Origin: Pedobacter faecalis
Lineage (GTDB): Bacteria > Bacteroidota > Bacteroidia > Sphingobacteriales > Sphingobacteriaceae
DNA length: 64,000 nucleotides
Assembly (NCBI RefSeq): GCF_030182585.1
Contig: NZ_JARXOW010000001.1
Coordinates: forward strand, 1,984,001-2,048,000
Reading direction: 5' to 3'
The notes beneath the pieces were generated by a model. That model ran no database searches. It had not been told where the DNA came from and saw only the letters and a program-made list of their open reading frames with translations. Shown one piece after another: positions 33,797 to 43,206 of the stretch; position 1 is the first letter of the stretch; each line of letters opens with the position of its first letter. A program made the translations under genes and the position numbers.

Positions 33797-34019
33797 ATGA
33801 TAAGTAAGAAACCGATCTTATTCCCAAAGCACAAAAAGATACTTGAAGTATTGGGCGAGAACATCAAGCTTGCTAGAAAAAGGCAGCCCAAATGTATCCA
33901 TGGGAGCGTATTTCAATGTGCTCAGAGCAATGAACCTCCAAGGCGATTTCTACAAGCTTGCAGCCGATGATCAATTCGGAAAGAAGCTCCAGGACATCAA
34001 ACTACTTACCGGACAGTAA
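33797..34019 (+). pseudogene. HipB-like XRE gene with its HTH deleted
   Basis: The frame from the ATG at 33797 begins 'ISKKPILFPKHKKILEVLGE' then 'NIKLARKRQ', the N-terminal part of a HipB-like XRE protein. The next codons should encode the helix-turn-helix, but the sequence jumps, out of frame, to 'VSMGAYFNVLRAMNLQGDFY' and 'KLAADDQFGKKLQDIKLLTG', the C-terminal part of the same family. About 25-30 codons holding the HTH are missing. No hipA gene follows. Confidence 0.6.
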
Positions 34020-34069
34020 CTATACAGTGATATAGTTTGGCCAATAGCCTGGTTTTAATATCTTGCCAT

Positions 34070-35488
34070 ATGAAACTTTCAGCGCTCTTATTTATCGTAT
34101 TGTTCTTTGGTACAGCATTCGGTGTGAATGCGCAGTATCTGGATCAGATCTCTAAGCAGTTGCATCAGCCATCCGATCTCAAGAAGGATATTTATCTTGT
34201 ACAAACTACTTTGGAAAGGGAACATCCTAACCTATATCTGTACATCAGTAAAAAAGCGCTCAACCACAAATTCGACAGTTTAAGAAGAACCATAGACACA
34301 CCGATCACTTCCATCACGCTGTATATAAAATTACAGCAGGTGATCAGCAGTATAGGCGACGGCCACCTCAGGCTGGAAATAGATTATTCAAAACTAACGC
34401 CGCAAGACATTGCCTATCTGAAACAACCAACGTTGCAACACCCGATTTACCAGTTCCGCTATTGGGTAACAGGAAAAAGGCTATTTATCACGAAGAATTT
34501 ATCTCCTGATTCCAGCATCACCAGTGGCACGGAAATCATGAGCATCAACAATATGCCTGCGGCAAAGCTGATTGACAGCTTGAATGGCTATATCACCGCG
34601 GATGGTTACAATACAACCTACAAAAGGATCTCCATGAATAATGGTGTATTTGCGGAGCGTTACCGGTTTCTGTTTCCACAAAAAGCTCCGCTGAACATGT
34701 TGATCAAATCATCAGGAAAGTCCAGAACAATCAAATTAGAACCACGTCTGGAGAAGGGCTATGACAGTGTTGGCGGCACACCACCGCCTAATGCAGAGTA
34801 TAGATTACTGACTGCGGATAGCAATATCGCCTATTTCAAAGTACGCACTTTCATGAACGGGGACAATTATCCGGGCTATGAGGGCATCTTTCATGACATC
34901 GAAAGACGAAAGTTAAAGACACTGATTCTCGATTTAAGAGGAAACTTAGGCGGAGAATTGATTTGGGCAGCAAGAATTTTCAGCCATCTCTTAGATTCCC
35001 CCAGGTACTTCTGCAGGCTGCCGGAAGAGATCAAACAGCAGAAAATGCTGTACGGAAATGAGAGAATCCGGAGCTGGCTGATCAAATTATCAAAGTTAGA
35101 CTACCAGAAAGTCCAGCCTTACACCTTCACATTCAAAGGCAAAATATATGTGTTGATTGACGGAGGCTCTTTCTCTGCCAGCAGTATACTTGCAGCGAAC
35201 CTAAAAAGCCTGAAAAACGTGACGCTCGTTGGCGAAGAGACCGGCGGCAGTAAAAACATCATTACAGCCGGCGTAAATAACACCCTCACACTACCAACAA
35301 CGCAATTATTGCTTCGGTACGGAAACGTCCCCTCTTTTTTCGGCGACCTCAGCAGTATCGATGGAAGAGGCGTTATGCCCGATGTTACCATCACCTACCA
35401 GATCGAAGACCACCTGGCAGGCAAAGACCTCGAACTAGACTGGGTGCTCGAAGATATCAAAAGAACTGCTGCACTTAACCGGTTATGA
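34070..35488 (+). CDS. S41 family (C-terminal processing) peptidase
   Basis: 472 residues from the ATG at 34070, which begins a signal peptide ('LSALLFIVLFFGTAFGVNAQ'). The PDZ-like region ('GTEIMSINNMPAAKLIDSLN') is followed by the S41 catalytic core: 'KTLILDLRGNLGGELIWAAR', then 'IYVLIDGGSFSASSILAANL' with the nucleophile Ser and 'LVGEETGGSKNIITAGVNNT'. It is a periplasmic or exported protease. A fragment resembling the leader of the Rpn genes follows the stop (35474-35505). Its convergent neighbour is the TlpA-like gene. Confidence 0.85.
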   Translation: MKLSALLFIVLFFGTAFGVNAQYLDQISKQLHQPSDLKKDIYLVQTTLEREHPNLYLYISKKALNHKFDSLRRTIDTPITSITLYIKLQQVISSIGDGHLRLEIDYSKLTPQDIAYLKQPTLQHPIYQFRYWVTGKRLFITKNLSPDSSITSGTEIMSINNMPAAKLIDSLNGYITADGYNTTYKRISMNNGVFAERYRFLFPQKAPLNMLIKSSGKSRTIKLEPRLEKGYDSVGGTPPPNAEYRLLTADSNIAYFKVRTFMNGDNYPGYEGIFHDIERRKLKTLILDLRGNLGGELIWAARIFSHLLDSPRYFCRLPEEIKQQKMLYGNERIRSWLIKLSKLDYQKVQPYTFTFKGKIYVLIDGGSFSASSILAANLKSLKNVTLVGEETGGSKNIITAGVNNTLTLPTTQLLLRYGNVPSFFGDLSSIDGRGVMPDVTITYQIEDHLAGKDLELDWVLEDIKRTAALNRL

Positions 35489-35512
35489 TTTGTGTGTTTT
35501 ATTTATAGAGTT

Positions 35513-36559
35513 TTATAAATTGTCTAAAATATCTTTTTCCGTGGGTTTACTAAAGTTGTAAACACCCAATATCTTGCGATCTCCGTCCAACATAAGCGAA
35601 AATGGAATATAATTGATATAATTATTTTTTACCGGCTCAGTCTGCCAAGCTTTTAAGTCAGAAACATTGATCCAGCTCCCTATCTGATCTTCTTTAATGG
35701 CGCTAAGCCAGTCTTCAGTGTTATTATCCAAAGATACGCTCACAATCTCCAGGCCTTTGTCTGCATATTTTTTGTAAAGTTCAACCAGTTTAGGGTGGCC
35801 GGCACGGCACGGTGCGCACCATTTCGCCCAGAAATCCAAAACAATAATCTTTTTGCCCTTTAAAGAGGAAAGTTTAAAATCCTTGCCGTCTGTTGTCTTA
35901 AGTGCAAAGTCATCAAAGGTCGCACCGATTGCCAGGCGCTCTGCCCGTTTGATATCACTTTGTATATTCTGAATAAGCCGGTCTTTTTGCAGTTCAGGAC
36001 TCAGGAGAGCAATATATTTTTTGGTAGCGTCCAAACCAACAAAACTGCGGGAGCTAAAAACAACTGCGGGAAGGAATTTGGCATTGGGATAGTTTTTAAA
36101 CAGGCTGTCAGCGTAGGCCTCTGCTATTTTCCGCTGGGCCTCAGGCCCTTTAATTGATGCGTCGATGAGAAAGTTTTTACCGGCCGTTTCGTTAAAGCGA
36201 CCAAAAACACTGGCATCAGCCGGACCGTTCTTCACTACGATCTTCAATTGAGTGGACGTATGCCCTTGGTGTTTTTCTTCCCGGCAGCTAAGAAGATAAT
36301 CGCCTGGCTCGAGCCATAACAAGCTTAAACTTGAGCTGTCGAGGTGTAACGCTTCTAGTTTCGGCTCCGTTACCTCACCGGCCAGTTCGAAAGATCCGTC
36401 CTCTTGTATCGGAGCACTTAATCTCCCCATTTGGATCGTCTTGCTACCCGATATACGGTTGACATTACCTCTTATTTTGAAGGTTTGCTGTGCTTGTAAC
36501 ACGTTCATTTGTAAAAAAACACAAACGATTAGTACGGATGTCTTTAAGATACTGGTCAT
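35513..36559 (-). CDS. TlpA-like thiol-disulfide oxidoreductase with DUF4369-type N-terminus
   Basis: 348 residues, exported (signal 'LKTSVLIVCVFLQMNVLQAQ'). The N-terminal ~110 residues are beta-rich ('FKIRGNVNRISGSKTIQMGR', 'WLEPGDYLLSCREE'), as in the DUF4369 domain of Bacteroidota TlpA proteins. The C-terminal thioredoxin domain has 'IIVLDFWAKWCAPCRAGHPK' with the WCAPC redox centre near residue 248, and 'YINYIPFSLMLDGDRKILGV' carrying the cis-Pro region. It would reduce or isomerise disulfides in the periplasm. It stands alone between two plus-strand blocks. From 36560 to 36743 nothing is seen. Confidence 0.88.
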   Translation of the reverse strand: MTSILKTSVLIVCVFLQMNVLQAQQTFKIRGNVNRISGSKTIQMGRLSAPIQEDGSFELAGEVTEPKLEALHLDSSSLSLLWLEPGDYLLSCREEKHQGHTSTQLKIVVKNGPADASVFGRFNETAGKNFLIDASIKGPEAQRKIAEAYADSLFKNYPNAKFLPAVVFSSRSFVGLDATKKYIALLSPELQKDRLIQNIQSDIKRAERLAIGATFDDFALKTTDGKDFKLSSLKGKKIIVLDFWAKWCAPCRAGHPKLVELYKKYADKGLEIVSVSLDNNTEDWLSAIKEDQIGSWINVSDLKAWQTEPVKNNYINYIPFSLMLDGDRKILGVYNFSKPTEKDILDNL

Positions 36560-36764
36560 TTTTAACGGTTTAGAGAACTTTTAATATGATTTATATGAAT
36601 TTAAGTATCACATGGGTAGCCACAGATTAAAGGTAGCGAACAAAAGAAAATCTCCGCTTTAATTAACACTCTTTAACACAGTGCTCCCTACACACTGAAA
36701 GCCTTCGTAGTCTCGATAGACTAACACGTCATTGCACTAAACTTAACCGGTTATAATTTGTGTG

Positions 36765-36802
36765 TTTTCTTGAAAAGCAATTAAACTTGCATTTCAAGAA
36801 AA
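36765..36802. repeat. Near-perfect inverted repeat in the Rpn-type leader
   Basis: TTTTCTTGAAAAGCAA and TTGCATTTCAAGAAAA are 16-nt arms that pair with one mismatch around a 6-nt centre, ending 6 bp before the ATG of the Rpn paralogue. The same leader stands in front of the intact Rpn gene (about 32687-32748), where the second arm has degenerated. Confidence 0.55.
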
Positions 36803-36807
36803 CAATC

Positions 36808-37204
36808 ATGGAGAGTCGCACCAAGTATAAAGACCGAAGCCGAATGTAAAGGAGAGCTCGACAAATGGTTATTCAATCTCAAACACCTGGAGGAAATGGA
36901 TCATCTCCCGCCCCACTTGAGAAAAACCATCTTTGAAAAGCTCTATAAGGTGGCCGAATACGCTAAGCTAACTAAGGAGGAACAGAAAATGTACGATCAG
37001 GACTTAAAACGCAAATGGGACAATGCCGCTGTACTCGCTCAGGCTGAAGAAACCGGCGAAGCGCGGGGCGAAGCCAGAGGTATCGCAAAAGGCGAGAAGA
37101 AGGGAAGACTTGAAGTAGCTAAATCCCTGAAGAAGGAATCGGTCTCCATTGACATCATTGCTAAAGCGACAGGCTTTTCAGTCGAAGAGATCGAAAAGTT
37201 ATAG
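36808..37204 (+). pseudogene. Internally deleted paralogue of the Rpn nuclease gene
   Basis: The ATG at 36808 is followed by only 12 further codons and a stop: the sequence fuses the start of the gene to a point 500 bp further on, out of frame. From about 36826 the DNA is nearly identical to 33273 onwards in the intact gene, and the frame reopens ('HLPPHLRKTIFEKLYKVAEY' and so on, e.g. from the ATG at 36896) down to 37204. The last 40 codons diverge ('GRLEVAKSLKKESVSIDIIA' versus the intact copy), so it is an old paralogue with a homogenised middle. The nuclease core is missing. Confidence 0.75.
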
Positions 37205-37242
37205 TAGGTCTGCTGATGTTAAAACTCATCCCTCATTGATTC

Positions 37243-37272
37243 TTGCTTTTCTGTCTCAATTGGCTAATTTTG
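37243..37272 (+). promoter_or_regulatory. Promoter of the heavy-metal efflux operon
   Basis: TTG at 37243-37245, a 19-bp spacer and TAATTTTG at 37265-37272 match the Bacteroidota consensus. Transcription would start near 37279, at the beginning of the small gene below. Confidence 0.5.
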
Positions 37273-37277
37273 GAAGA

Positions 37278-37673
37278 TTGAAAAAGCTGTTGAACATACT
37301 GCTGCTAACGTTTTATGTGTTTTTCTGTACAGAGCTGCGGGAACTCACCAAGCTTCCTGTGTTGTTTCAGCATTATTTCGAACATAAAAGCTTAGATAAC
37401 AGCATATCGTTTCTGAGCTATCTCGAACATCATTATGGCTGTGTTCCGCATACGGATGATGATGAGGAAAGGGATAATCAGCTCCCGTTTAAAACCCCGG
37501 ATATGTTTTCCGGAAAGGTGCTCACTTCTACACCACCGCCCAGCAACAGCCATTTGCTGAGGGTCGACCATATCGTCTTAGATCAGGCCAAAAGGCTCTC
37601 GAACGATCACATTCCGCATTCTTCCTACGCCGGAAAGATCTGGCAACCTCCAAAAGGGCTAATCCTTTCTTAA
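37278..37673 (+). CDS. Small exported protein at the head of the RND efflux operon
   Basis: 131 residues when read from the TTG at 37278; no ATG is available in a suitable place. It begins with a short hydrophobic signal ('LKKLLNILLLTFYVFFCTEL') and continues 'RELTKLPVLFQHYFEHKSLD', with a conserved-looking Asp-rich loop ('HTDDDEERDNQLPFKTPD'). Short proteins of this type are common in front of CusA/CzcA genes in Bacteroidota, and the His/Asp content suggests metal contact. Function is not established. The upstream promoter and 58-bp gap to cusA support one operon. Confidence 0.6.
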   Translation: MKKLLNILLLTFYVFFCTELRELTKLPVLFQHYFEHKSLDNSISFLSYLEHHYGCVPHTDDDEERDNQLPFKTPDMFSGKVLTSTPPPSNSHLLRVDHIVLDQAKRLSNDHIPHSSYAGKIWQPPKGLILS

Positions 37674-37731
37674 TTTTTTGTTGACGCCATCATTGCGTGG
37701 TGTCTGATTAGAAACGATTATTCCCATTTTC

Positions 37732-40700
37732 ATGTTAAATAGAATCATTGAGTTTTCTATCAAGAATAAACTCATTATCGGGCTGTTTACTGTGGCCCTT
37801 GTTATTTATGGCAGTTTTGAGCTAACCAAACTGCCTATTGATGCTGTGCCCGACATCACCAACAATCAGGTACAGATCATCACCACAGCACCTTCTTATG
37901 GTGCTACCGACATAGAACGCCTGGTCACTTTTCCGGTGGAACAGGCCAATAGTAATATTGCTGGGATCAAAGAGATCCGGAGCTACAGCCGGTTTGGCCT
38001 GTCGCTGGTCACACTGGTTTTTAACGACGATATTGACGTATACTGGGCCCGCCAGCAGGTGGCAGAGCGCCTCCTTATTGTACAGGAACAAATTCCTCAG
38101 GGTATCGGTAAACCGGAGATGGGTCCAATTTCCACGGGACTTGGGGAGATCTATCAATATGCGGTAAAAGCGAAAAAAGGCTATGAAAAGCGGTACGACA
38201 TTACGGAGCTGCGCACCATCCAGGACTGGATTATCCGCAGGCAACTGCTTGGCGTCAGGGGGGTAGCGGAAGTGAGCAGTTTCGGGGGCAAGCTTAAACA
38301 GTACCAGGTAACCATTGATCCGAACAAACTGGTGGCGCATAAAGTAACCATCAGCGATATTTTTGATGCGCTTGAACGCAACAACCAGAACACGGGCGGG
38401 GCTTATATTGAAAAGCAGTCGACCGTCCTTTATATCCGCAGCGAGGGTCTTATCGGAAGCAAAGAGGATATTGAAAACGTCGTCGTCCGCAGCAACGAGG
38501 GCGCTACGCCCCTGCTTATCCGGGATGTGGCCAATGTTGAAACCGGCTTTGCTACGAGGTACGGGGCTTTAACATTTAATAACGAGGGCGAGGTGTCCGG
38601 CGCCATTGTGATGATGCTGAAGGGGGCAAACAGCAATGTGGTCATCGAAGACATCAAAGCAAGAATTAAGCAGATAGAGCAGACCTTACCGGAGGGGGTC
38701 GAGATCGTACCTTTCCTCGACCGCACGAGTATGGTTAATAATGCCATTAAAACAGTAGAAACGAACCTGCTGGAGGGCGCCCTGATTGTGGTGTTTGTGC
38801 TGGTCCTTTTCCTGGGCAATCTCCGCGCGGGCTTCATTGTGGCGTCGGTGATCCCGCTGTCTATGTTATTTGCGATCATCATGATGAATATTTTCGGGGT
38901 GAGCGGCAACCTGATGAGCCTGGGGGCGCTCGACTTTGGATTGATCGTGGATGGTGCGGTGATCATCGTAGAAGCGGTCATGCACCAGTTGAGCCGCAAC
39001 AAGAGTCCCGGCGGCTTATATGTGCTGAAGCAGGAAGAAATGGATAAACAGGTGAAAAGTGCGTCTTCTAAAATGATGAACAGCGCGGTCTTCGGTCAGA
39101 TCATCATCCTCATCGTTTATCTTCCCATCTTTACTTTACAAGGCATTGAGGGCAAAATGTTCAAGCCGATGGCGCAAACGGTTGCTTTTGCGCTACTCGG
39201 GGCTTTCATTCTTTCGCTCACCTATATCCCTATGATATCCAGTTTGTTCCTAAGCAAGAAGATCAAAGCAGAATCAAACTTGTCAGACCGGCTGATCGGC
39301 AAAGTTGAAACCGGCTATTCCAGACTGCTAAAAGGTGTGCTGGGCATTCCTAAGACGGTGATCGCAACGGTATTGGCGCTTTTTGTTGCGGCGCTTTTTG
39401 TGCTTTCCAACCTGGGCGGCGAGTTTATACCATCCATAGAGGAGGGCGATTATGCTGTGGAGACGCGCGTACTGCCGGGCAGTAATCTGAACACGACGAT
39501 CGAAAATGTGCAGATGGTCGCGGGCATACTGAAAGAACGCTTCCCGGAAGTGAACAGCATCGTCACGAAAATCGGGAGCAGTGAAGTGCCCACCGAGCCT
39601 TTGCCTATGGATATGGGCGATATGATCATTAACCTTAAGCCTAAAGATGAGTGGACATCAGCGCGCAGTTTCGATGAGCTGTCTGAAAAGATGGGCGAGG
39701 CGGCAAGCGAGGTGCCGGGTGTTACGACCAGCTTCCAGTTCCCGGTTCAGATGCGCTTTAATGAACTTATGACGGGGGCGAGACAGGATGTGGTGATCAA
39801 ACTGTTCGGTGAAGATTTTGATACGCTGGCGCATTACTCCAAAAAGCTGGGCAACCTGGTCAGAAAGGTGGAGGGTGCTACGGAACTTTATGTCGAGCAG
39901 ATCTCGGGAACACCTCAGATTGTGATCGCGTATAACCGGGCGGCCATTGCGCAGTACGGGCTTAACATTTCTGAGATCAACAGAAACGTAAATACCGCTT
40001 TCGCCGGACAAAGTACGGGTCTGGTCTTTGAAGGGGAAAAGCGGTTCGATCTGGTCGTCCGGCTTCAGAATGACAAAAGACGGAGCCTGCAGGATGTGCA
40101 GGACTTGCTGATTCCAACACCTGCCGGACAGCAGATCCCGCTGAACCAGCTGGCCAGCGTCTCCCTGGTGAACAGTCCGAGTCAGATCCAGCGCGAAGAT
40201 ACCAGACGCAGGATTCTTGTGGGCTTTAATGTCGACGGCCGCGATGTGGAAAGCATTGTGAAAGAGCTGCAGGAAAAGATCAGCAGTGAAATAAAATTGC
40301 CCGCGGGCTACAGCATTACGTACGGTGGCTCCTTCGAAAACCTGAATGAAGCTAAATCCAGGCTAATGATTGCGGTTCCTGTTTCCCTGGTCCTCATTTT
40401 CCTGCTGCTGTATTTTGCTTTCGGTTCTATTAAACAGGGGCTGCTGATCTATAGCGCCATTCCTTTGTCTGCCATTGGCGGAATATTTCTGCTTGCGCTG
40501 CGGGGATTGCCTTTTAGCATCAGTGCTGGTGTAGGTTTTATCGCTTTATTCGGTATTGCCGTACTGAACGGCATCGTGCTGGTCGCGGAGTTTAACAATG
40601 TCAAAAAATCGGGAGAAACGGATATGAAAAAGGTTGTACTTACAGGAACTAAAACCCGGCTCAGACCGGTATTGATGACCGCATTCGTGGCTTCCCTGGG

Positions 40701-42063
40701 CTTCCTGCCCATGGCGATCAGCAACGGTGCGGGTGCCGCTGTGCAGCGTCCGCTGGCTACGGTGGTTATTGGGGGACTAATGATCGCTACGCTGCTGACA
40801 CTATTTGTGCTTCCTATCCTTTATGTCGCCTTCGAAAAGGGGCTGAAGAAAAGAGTTAAGGCGCCAAAGATCGCAATGATCATCGTCATCCTGTTTGCAG
40901 GCCCGGCAGCCAATGCGCAGCAGCCCATTACGCTTCAGGAGGCGCTCGACAGTTTATACAAGAACAACATCAGTCTGAAAAGCAGTACGCTGAACGCCGG
41001 CTACCGCAGGCAGCTCACGGAAACCGCGACTACAATTTCCCCGATCAGCATCAGCGGGGAATATGGTAAGTTCAACGGCGACTTAACGGACAACAGGTTG
41101 AGCCTTAGCCAGAGCTTTAGTCTGCCAGGGGTTTACTCGCGACAAAAAGACAGGCTCATAGAAGAATGGAAGTCCGCATTGCTCGAGAAAGACTTGAACA
41201 AGGCCGGGCTTACCCGGATCACCACACAGGTGTTTTACGACCTGATCATCGTTGAGGCCCTGCAAAAGTTGTATCTCGGGGCCGACTCTTCGTATGGGCG
41301 ACTTCGTGACCTGGCGGAACTCCGGTTTAAGGGCGGGGAAAGCAGTGTTCTGGAAAAGGCCAGTGCGGAGAATCAGTTGCTCGGGATAAGAACCAAACTT
41401 GCGCAGATTCAGATGGAGCACAACGAGCTCCGGCAACAACTTGCTTCCCTGCTCAATACCGATGCTTCGCTACGTCCGGTGGCACAGACACTTACCGCAC
41501 GCCCCGAATTAACGGACACCCTGTCCTGGAGCGCTCATCCGGTGCTTCAATGGCAAAGACAGGAAGAACGTGTGGCCGAGGCAGCAACAAAAGCCGAACA
41601 GGCAAAGCGCTTGCCGGAGTTTACCATAGGCTATAACAGCACTACGCTGCGCGACGGCATCAGCCATCAGTCGGCCGACCGCTTCCAGTCGTTCCAGTTC
41701 GGATTAAGCATCCCACTGCTGGGTGGTTCGCAAAAGCAGAAAGTGCAGGCCGCAAGGATTCTTGAACAGTACCGGAAATCGGAAACCGAAAACGCGGGAA
41801 AACAGCTCAGCGCCGGACTGAAGTCGGCCTATGCCCGATACCAGCAACAGCTTGCGCTGATTAAAAACTTTGAGACCACGGGGCTAAAGACCGCGGGGGA
41901 AATCACCGCTGCATTAGACAAGCAACTGCAGCATGGTGAAATTAATTATATCGAGTGGACTATGCTGAATAATCAGACGGTAGCAATCCGGGAAAGCTAC
42001 TTCAATACCTTACGCGAACTGAATAAAACCATTACTGAACTTAATTACCTATTAGCACAATAA
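37732..42063 (+). CDS. CusA/CzcA-type heavy-metal RND pump fused to a TolC-like outer membrane protein
   Basis: 1443 residues. The first ~1040 are a heavy-metal RND transporter: 'RIIEFSIKNKLIIGLFTVAL' (TM1), 'LPIDAVPDITNNQVQI', the TM4 proton-relay segment 'LGALDFGLIVDGAVIIVEAV', 'GGEFIPSIEEGDYAVETRVL', and 'AGVGFIALFGIAVLNGIVLV'. A new signal-like helix ('AMIIVILFAGPAANAQQPIT', near 1050) then leads into a TolC/CusC-type domain ('LQEALDSLYKNNISLKSSTL', 'AELRFKGGESSVLEKASAEN'). The single polypeptide would place the pump in the inner membrane and the channel in the outer membrane. Copper/silver or Zn/Co/Cd cannot be separated from sequence. Confidence 0.92.
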   Translation: MLNRIIEFSIKNKLIIGLFTVALVIYGSFELTKLPIDAVPDITNNQVQIITTAPSYGATDIERLVTFPVEQANSNIAGIKEIRSYSRFGLSLVTLVFNDDIDVYWARQQVAERLLIVQEQIPQGIGKPEMGPISTGLGEIYQYAVKAKKGYEKRYDITELRTIQDWIIRRQLLGVRGVAEVSSFGGKLKQYQVTIDPNKLVAHKVTISDIFDALERNNQNTGGAYIEKQSTVLYIRSEGLIGSKEDIENVVVRSNEGATPLLIRDVANVETGFATRYGALTFNNEGEVSGAIVMMLKGANSNVVIEDIKARIKQIEQTLPEGVEIVPFLDRTSMVNNAIKTVETNLLEGALIVVFVLVLFLGNLRAGFIVASVIPLSMLFAIIMMNIFGVSGNLMSLGALDFGLIVDGAVIIVEAVMHQLSRNKSPGGLYVLKQEEMDKQVKSASSKMMNSAVFGQIIILIVYLPIFTLQGIEGKMFKPMAQTVAFALLGAFILSLTYIPMISSLFLSKKIKAESNLSDRLIGKVETGYSRLLKGVLGIPKTVIATVLALFVAALFVLSNLGGEFIPSIEEGDYAVETRVLPGSNLNTTIENVQMVAGILKERFPEVNSIVTKIGSSEVPTEPLPMDMGDMIINLKPKDEWTSARSFDELSEKMGEAASEVPGVTTSFQFPVQMRFNELMTGARQDVVIKLFGEDFDTLAHYSKKLGNLVRKVEGATELYVEQISGTPQIVIAYNRAAIAQYGLNISEINRNVNTAFAGQSTGLVFEGEKRFDLVVRLQNDKRRSLQDVQDLLIPTPAGQQIPLNQLASVSLVNSPSQIQREDTRRRILVGFNVDGRDVESIVKELQEKISSEIKLPAGYSITYGGSFENLNEAKSRLMIAVPVSLVLIFLLLYFAFGSIKQGLLIYSAIPLSAIGGIFLLALRGLPFSISAGVGFIALFGIAVLNGIVLVAEFNNVKKSGETDMKKVVLTGTKTRLRPVLMTAFVASLGFLPMAISNGAGAAVQRPLATVVIGGLMIATLLTLFVLPILYVAFEKGLKKRVKAPKIAMIIVILFAGPAANAQQPITLQEALDSLYKNNISLKSSTLNAGYRRQLTETATTISPISISGEYGKFNGDLTDNRLSLSQSFSLPGVYSRQKDRLIEEWKSALLEKDLNKAGLTRITTQVFYDLIIVEALQKLYLGADSSYGRLRDLAELRFKGGESSVLEKASAENQLLGIRTKLAQIQMEHNELRQQLASLLNTDASLRPVAQTLTARPELTDTLSWSAHPVLQWQRQEERVAEAATKAEQAKRLPEFTIGYNSTTLRDGISHQSADRFQSFQFGLSIPLLGGSQKQKVQAARILEQYRKSETENAGKQLSAGLKSAYARYQQQLALIKNFETTGLKTAGEITAALDKQLQHGEINYIEWTMLNNQTVAIRESYFNTLRELNKTITELNYLLAQ

Positions 42064-42064
42064 A

Positions 42065-43201
42065 ATGAAGCACTATACCTATATCGGCACCCTGTCTGTC
42101 ATGATGCTCATGCTATCCTGCAGCAACAGCCATGATACTGCCACGCAGCAGGACGAAGCGGTCGCCAATGAAAGCGAAGTTAGCCTCACGCCCGCACAGG
42201 CAAAAAACATTGGCCTGGAAACCGGAAGGTCCGGCTTTGGAAAAATCAACCAGCGACTGAAATTTCAGGGTAAGATTGATGTGCCGCCACAGAACCTGGT
42301 GTCGGTCAGCATCCCTCTGGGCGGCTATGTAAAATCCATCCGCATGCTGCCGGGTATGCCTGTGCGCAAGGGGCAGATCATCGCTGTCATGGAAGATCCG
42401 CAATACATCAGCTTGCAGCAGGACTATCTGAACACGAAAAACAGGCTCAACTATGCGAGCAAAGAACTTGCCCGGCAAAGGGAGCTCAACTCCAGCAAGG
42501 CCAACAGTGACAAAACGTATCAACTGGCAGAAACGGAATACAATAATCTTCAGGTAGAGCAGGCCGCGCAAATCGAAAAGCTGAAACTGATCAATGTAAG
42601 CCTGCCGCAGCTCAATGCCCGCAAGATTTCCAACACGGTCAACATTTACTCCCCTATTACAGGTTACGTCAGCAAAGTAAGCGCAAATACGGGCAAGTAT
42701 GTAACACCCTCAGATGTCATACTCGAGCTGGTCGACCCCGCTGATATCCATCTAAACCTCACCGTCTTCGAAAGAGATCTTAGCAAAATCAGCCGGGGCC
42801 AGCGTGTATGGGCATTTACCAATGCCCGCCCTGAGGAGCGGTTTGAGACGAAGGTCATATTGGTTGGGCATACCATCACAGAGGGCGGCATCGCTGAGAT
42901 CCATTGTCATTTTGACCGCTATGACAAGCGCCTTCTGCCGGGAATGTATATGAATGCCGAACTTGAACTGGAAAATCAAAAGGCGCAGTTTGTGCCCGAA
43001 GGTGCGGTGGTTAATTTCGAAGGCAAAGACTATGTATTTATACAGACAGCTACCCGGAAGTTTATCATGCAGGAGGTAAAGACCGGCGAAACTTCGGAGG
43101 GTAAAACCGCTGTTATGACGGACTTAGCCAACAAAACCCTGGTTACCAAAGGTGCATATTCCCTGTTGATGAAACTGAAGAATACCGGCGAAGAGGAATA
43201 A
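42065..43201 (+). CDS. RND efflux periplasmic adaptor (CusB/CzcB-like lipoprotein)
   Basis: 378 residues with a lipoprotein signal ('IGTLSVMMLMLSCSNSHDTA'). Membrane-fusion-protein layout: 'VPPQNLVSVSIPLGGYVKSI' (lipoyl half), a long helical hairpin ('LQQDYLNTKNRLNYASKELA'), 'ITGYVSKVSANTGKYVTPSD' (second lipoyl half), then a beta-barrel ('LNLTVFERDLSKISRGQRVW') and a membrane-proximal domain. It couples the RND pump to the outer membrane domain of the fusion protein. It starts 1 bp after the pump's stop. Confidence 0.92.
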   Translation: MKHYTYIGTLSVMMLMLSCSNSHDTATQQDEAVANESEVSLTPAQAKNIGLETGRSGFGKINQRLKFQGKIDVPPQNLVSVSIPLGGYVKSIRMLPGMPVRKGQIIAVMEDPQYISLQQDYLNTKNRLNYASKELARQRELNSSKANSDKTYQLAETEYNNLQVEQAAQIEKLKLINVSLPQLNARKISNTVNIYSPITGYVSKVSANTGKYVTPSDVILELVDPADIHLNLTVFERDLSKISRGQRVWAFTNARPEERFETKVILVGHTITEGGIAEIHCHFDRYDKRLLPGMYMNAELELENQKAQFVPEGAVVNFEGKDYVFIQTATRKFIMQEVKTGETSEGKTAVMTDLANKTLVTKGAYSLLMKLKNTGEEE

Positions 43202-43206
43202 GGCCA

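Noticed and set aside
36896..37204. Intact small gene in the second Rpn locus
   Set aside because: It is only the C-terminal part of the Rpn family without the nuclease core, so it is reported as part of a pseudogene.
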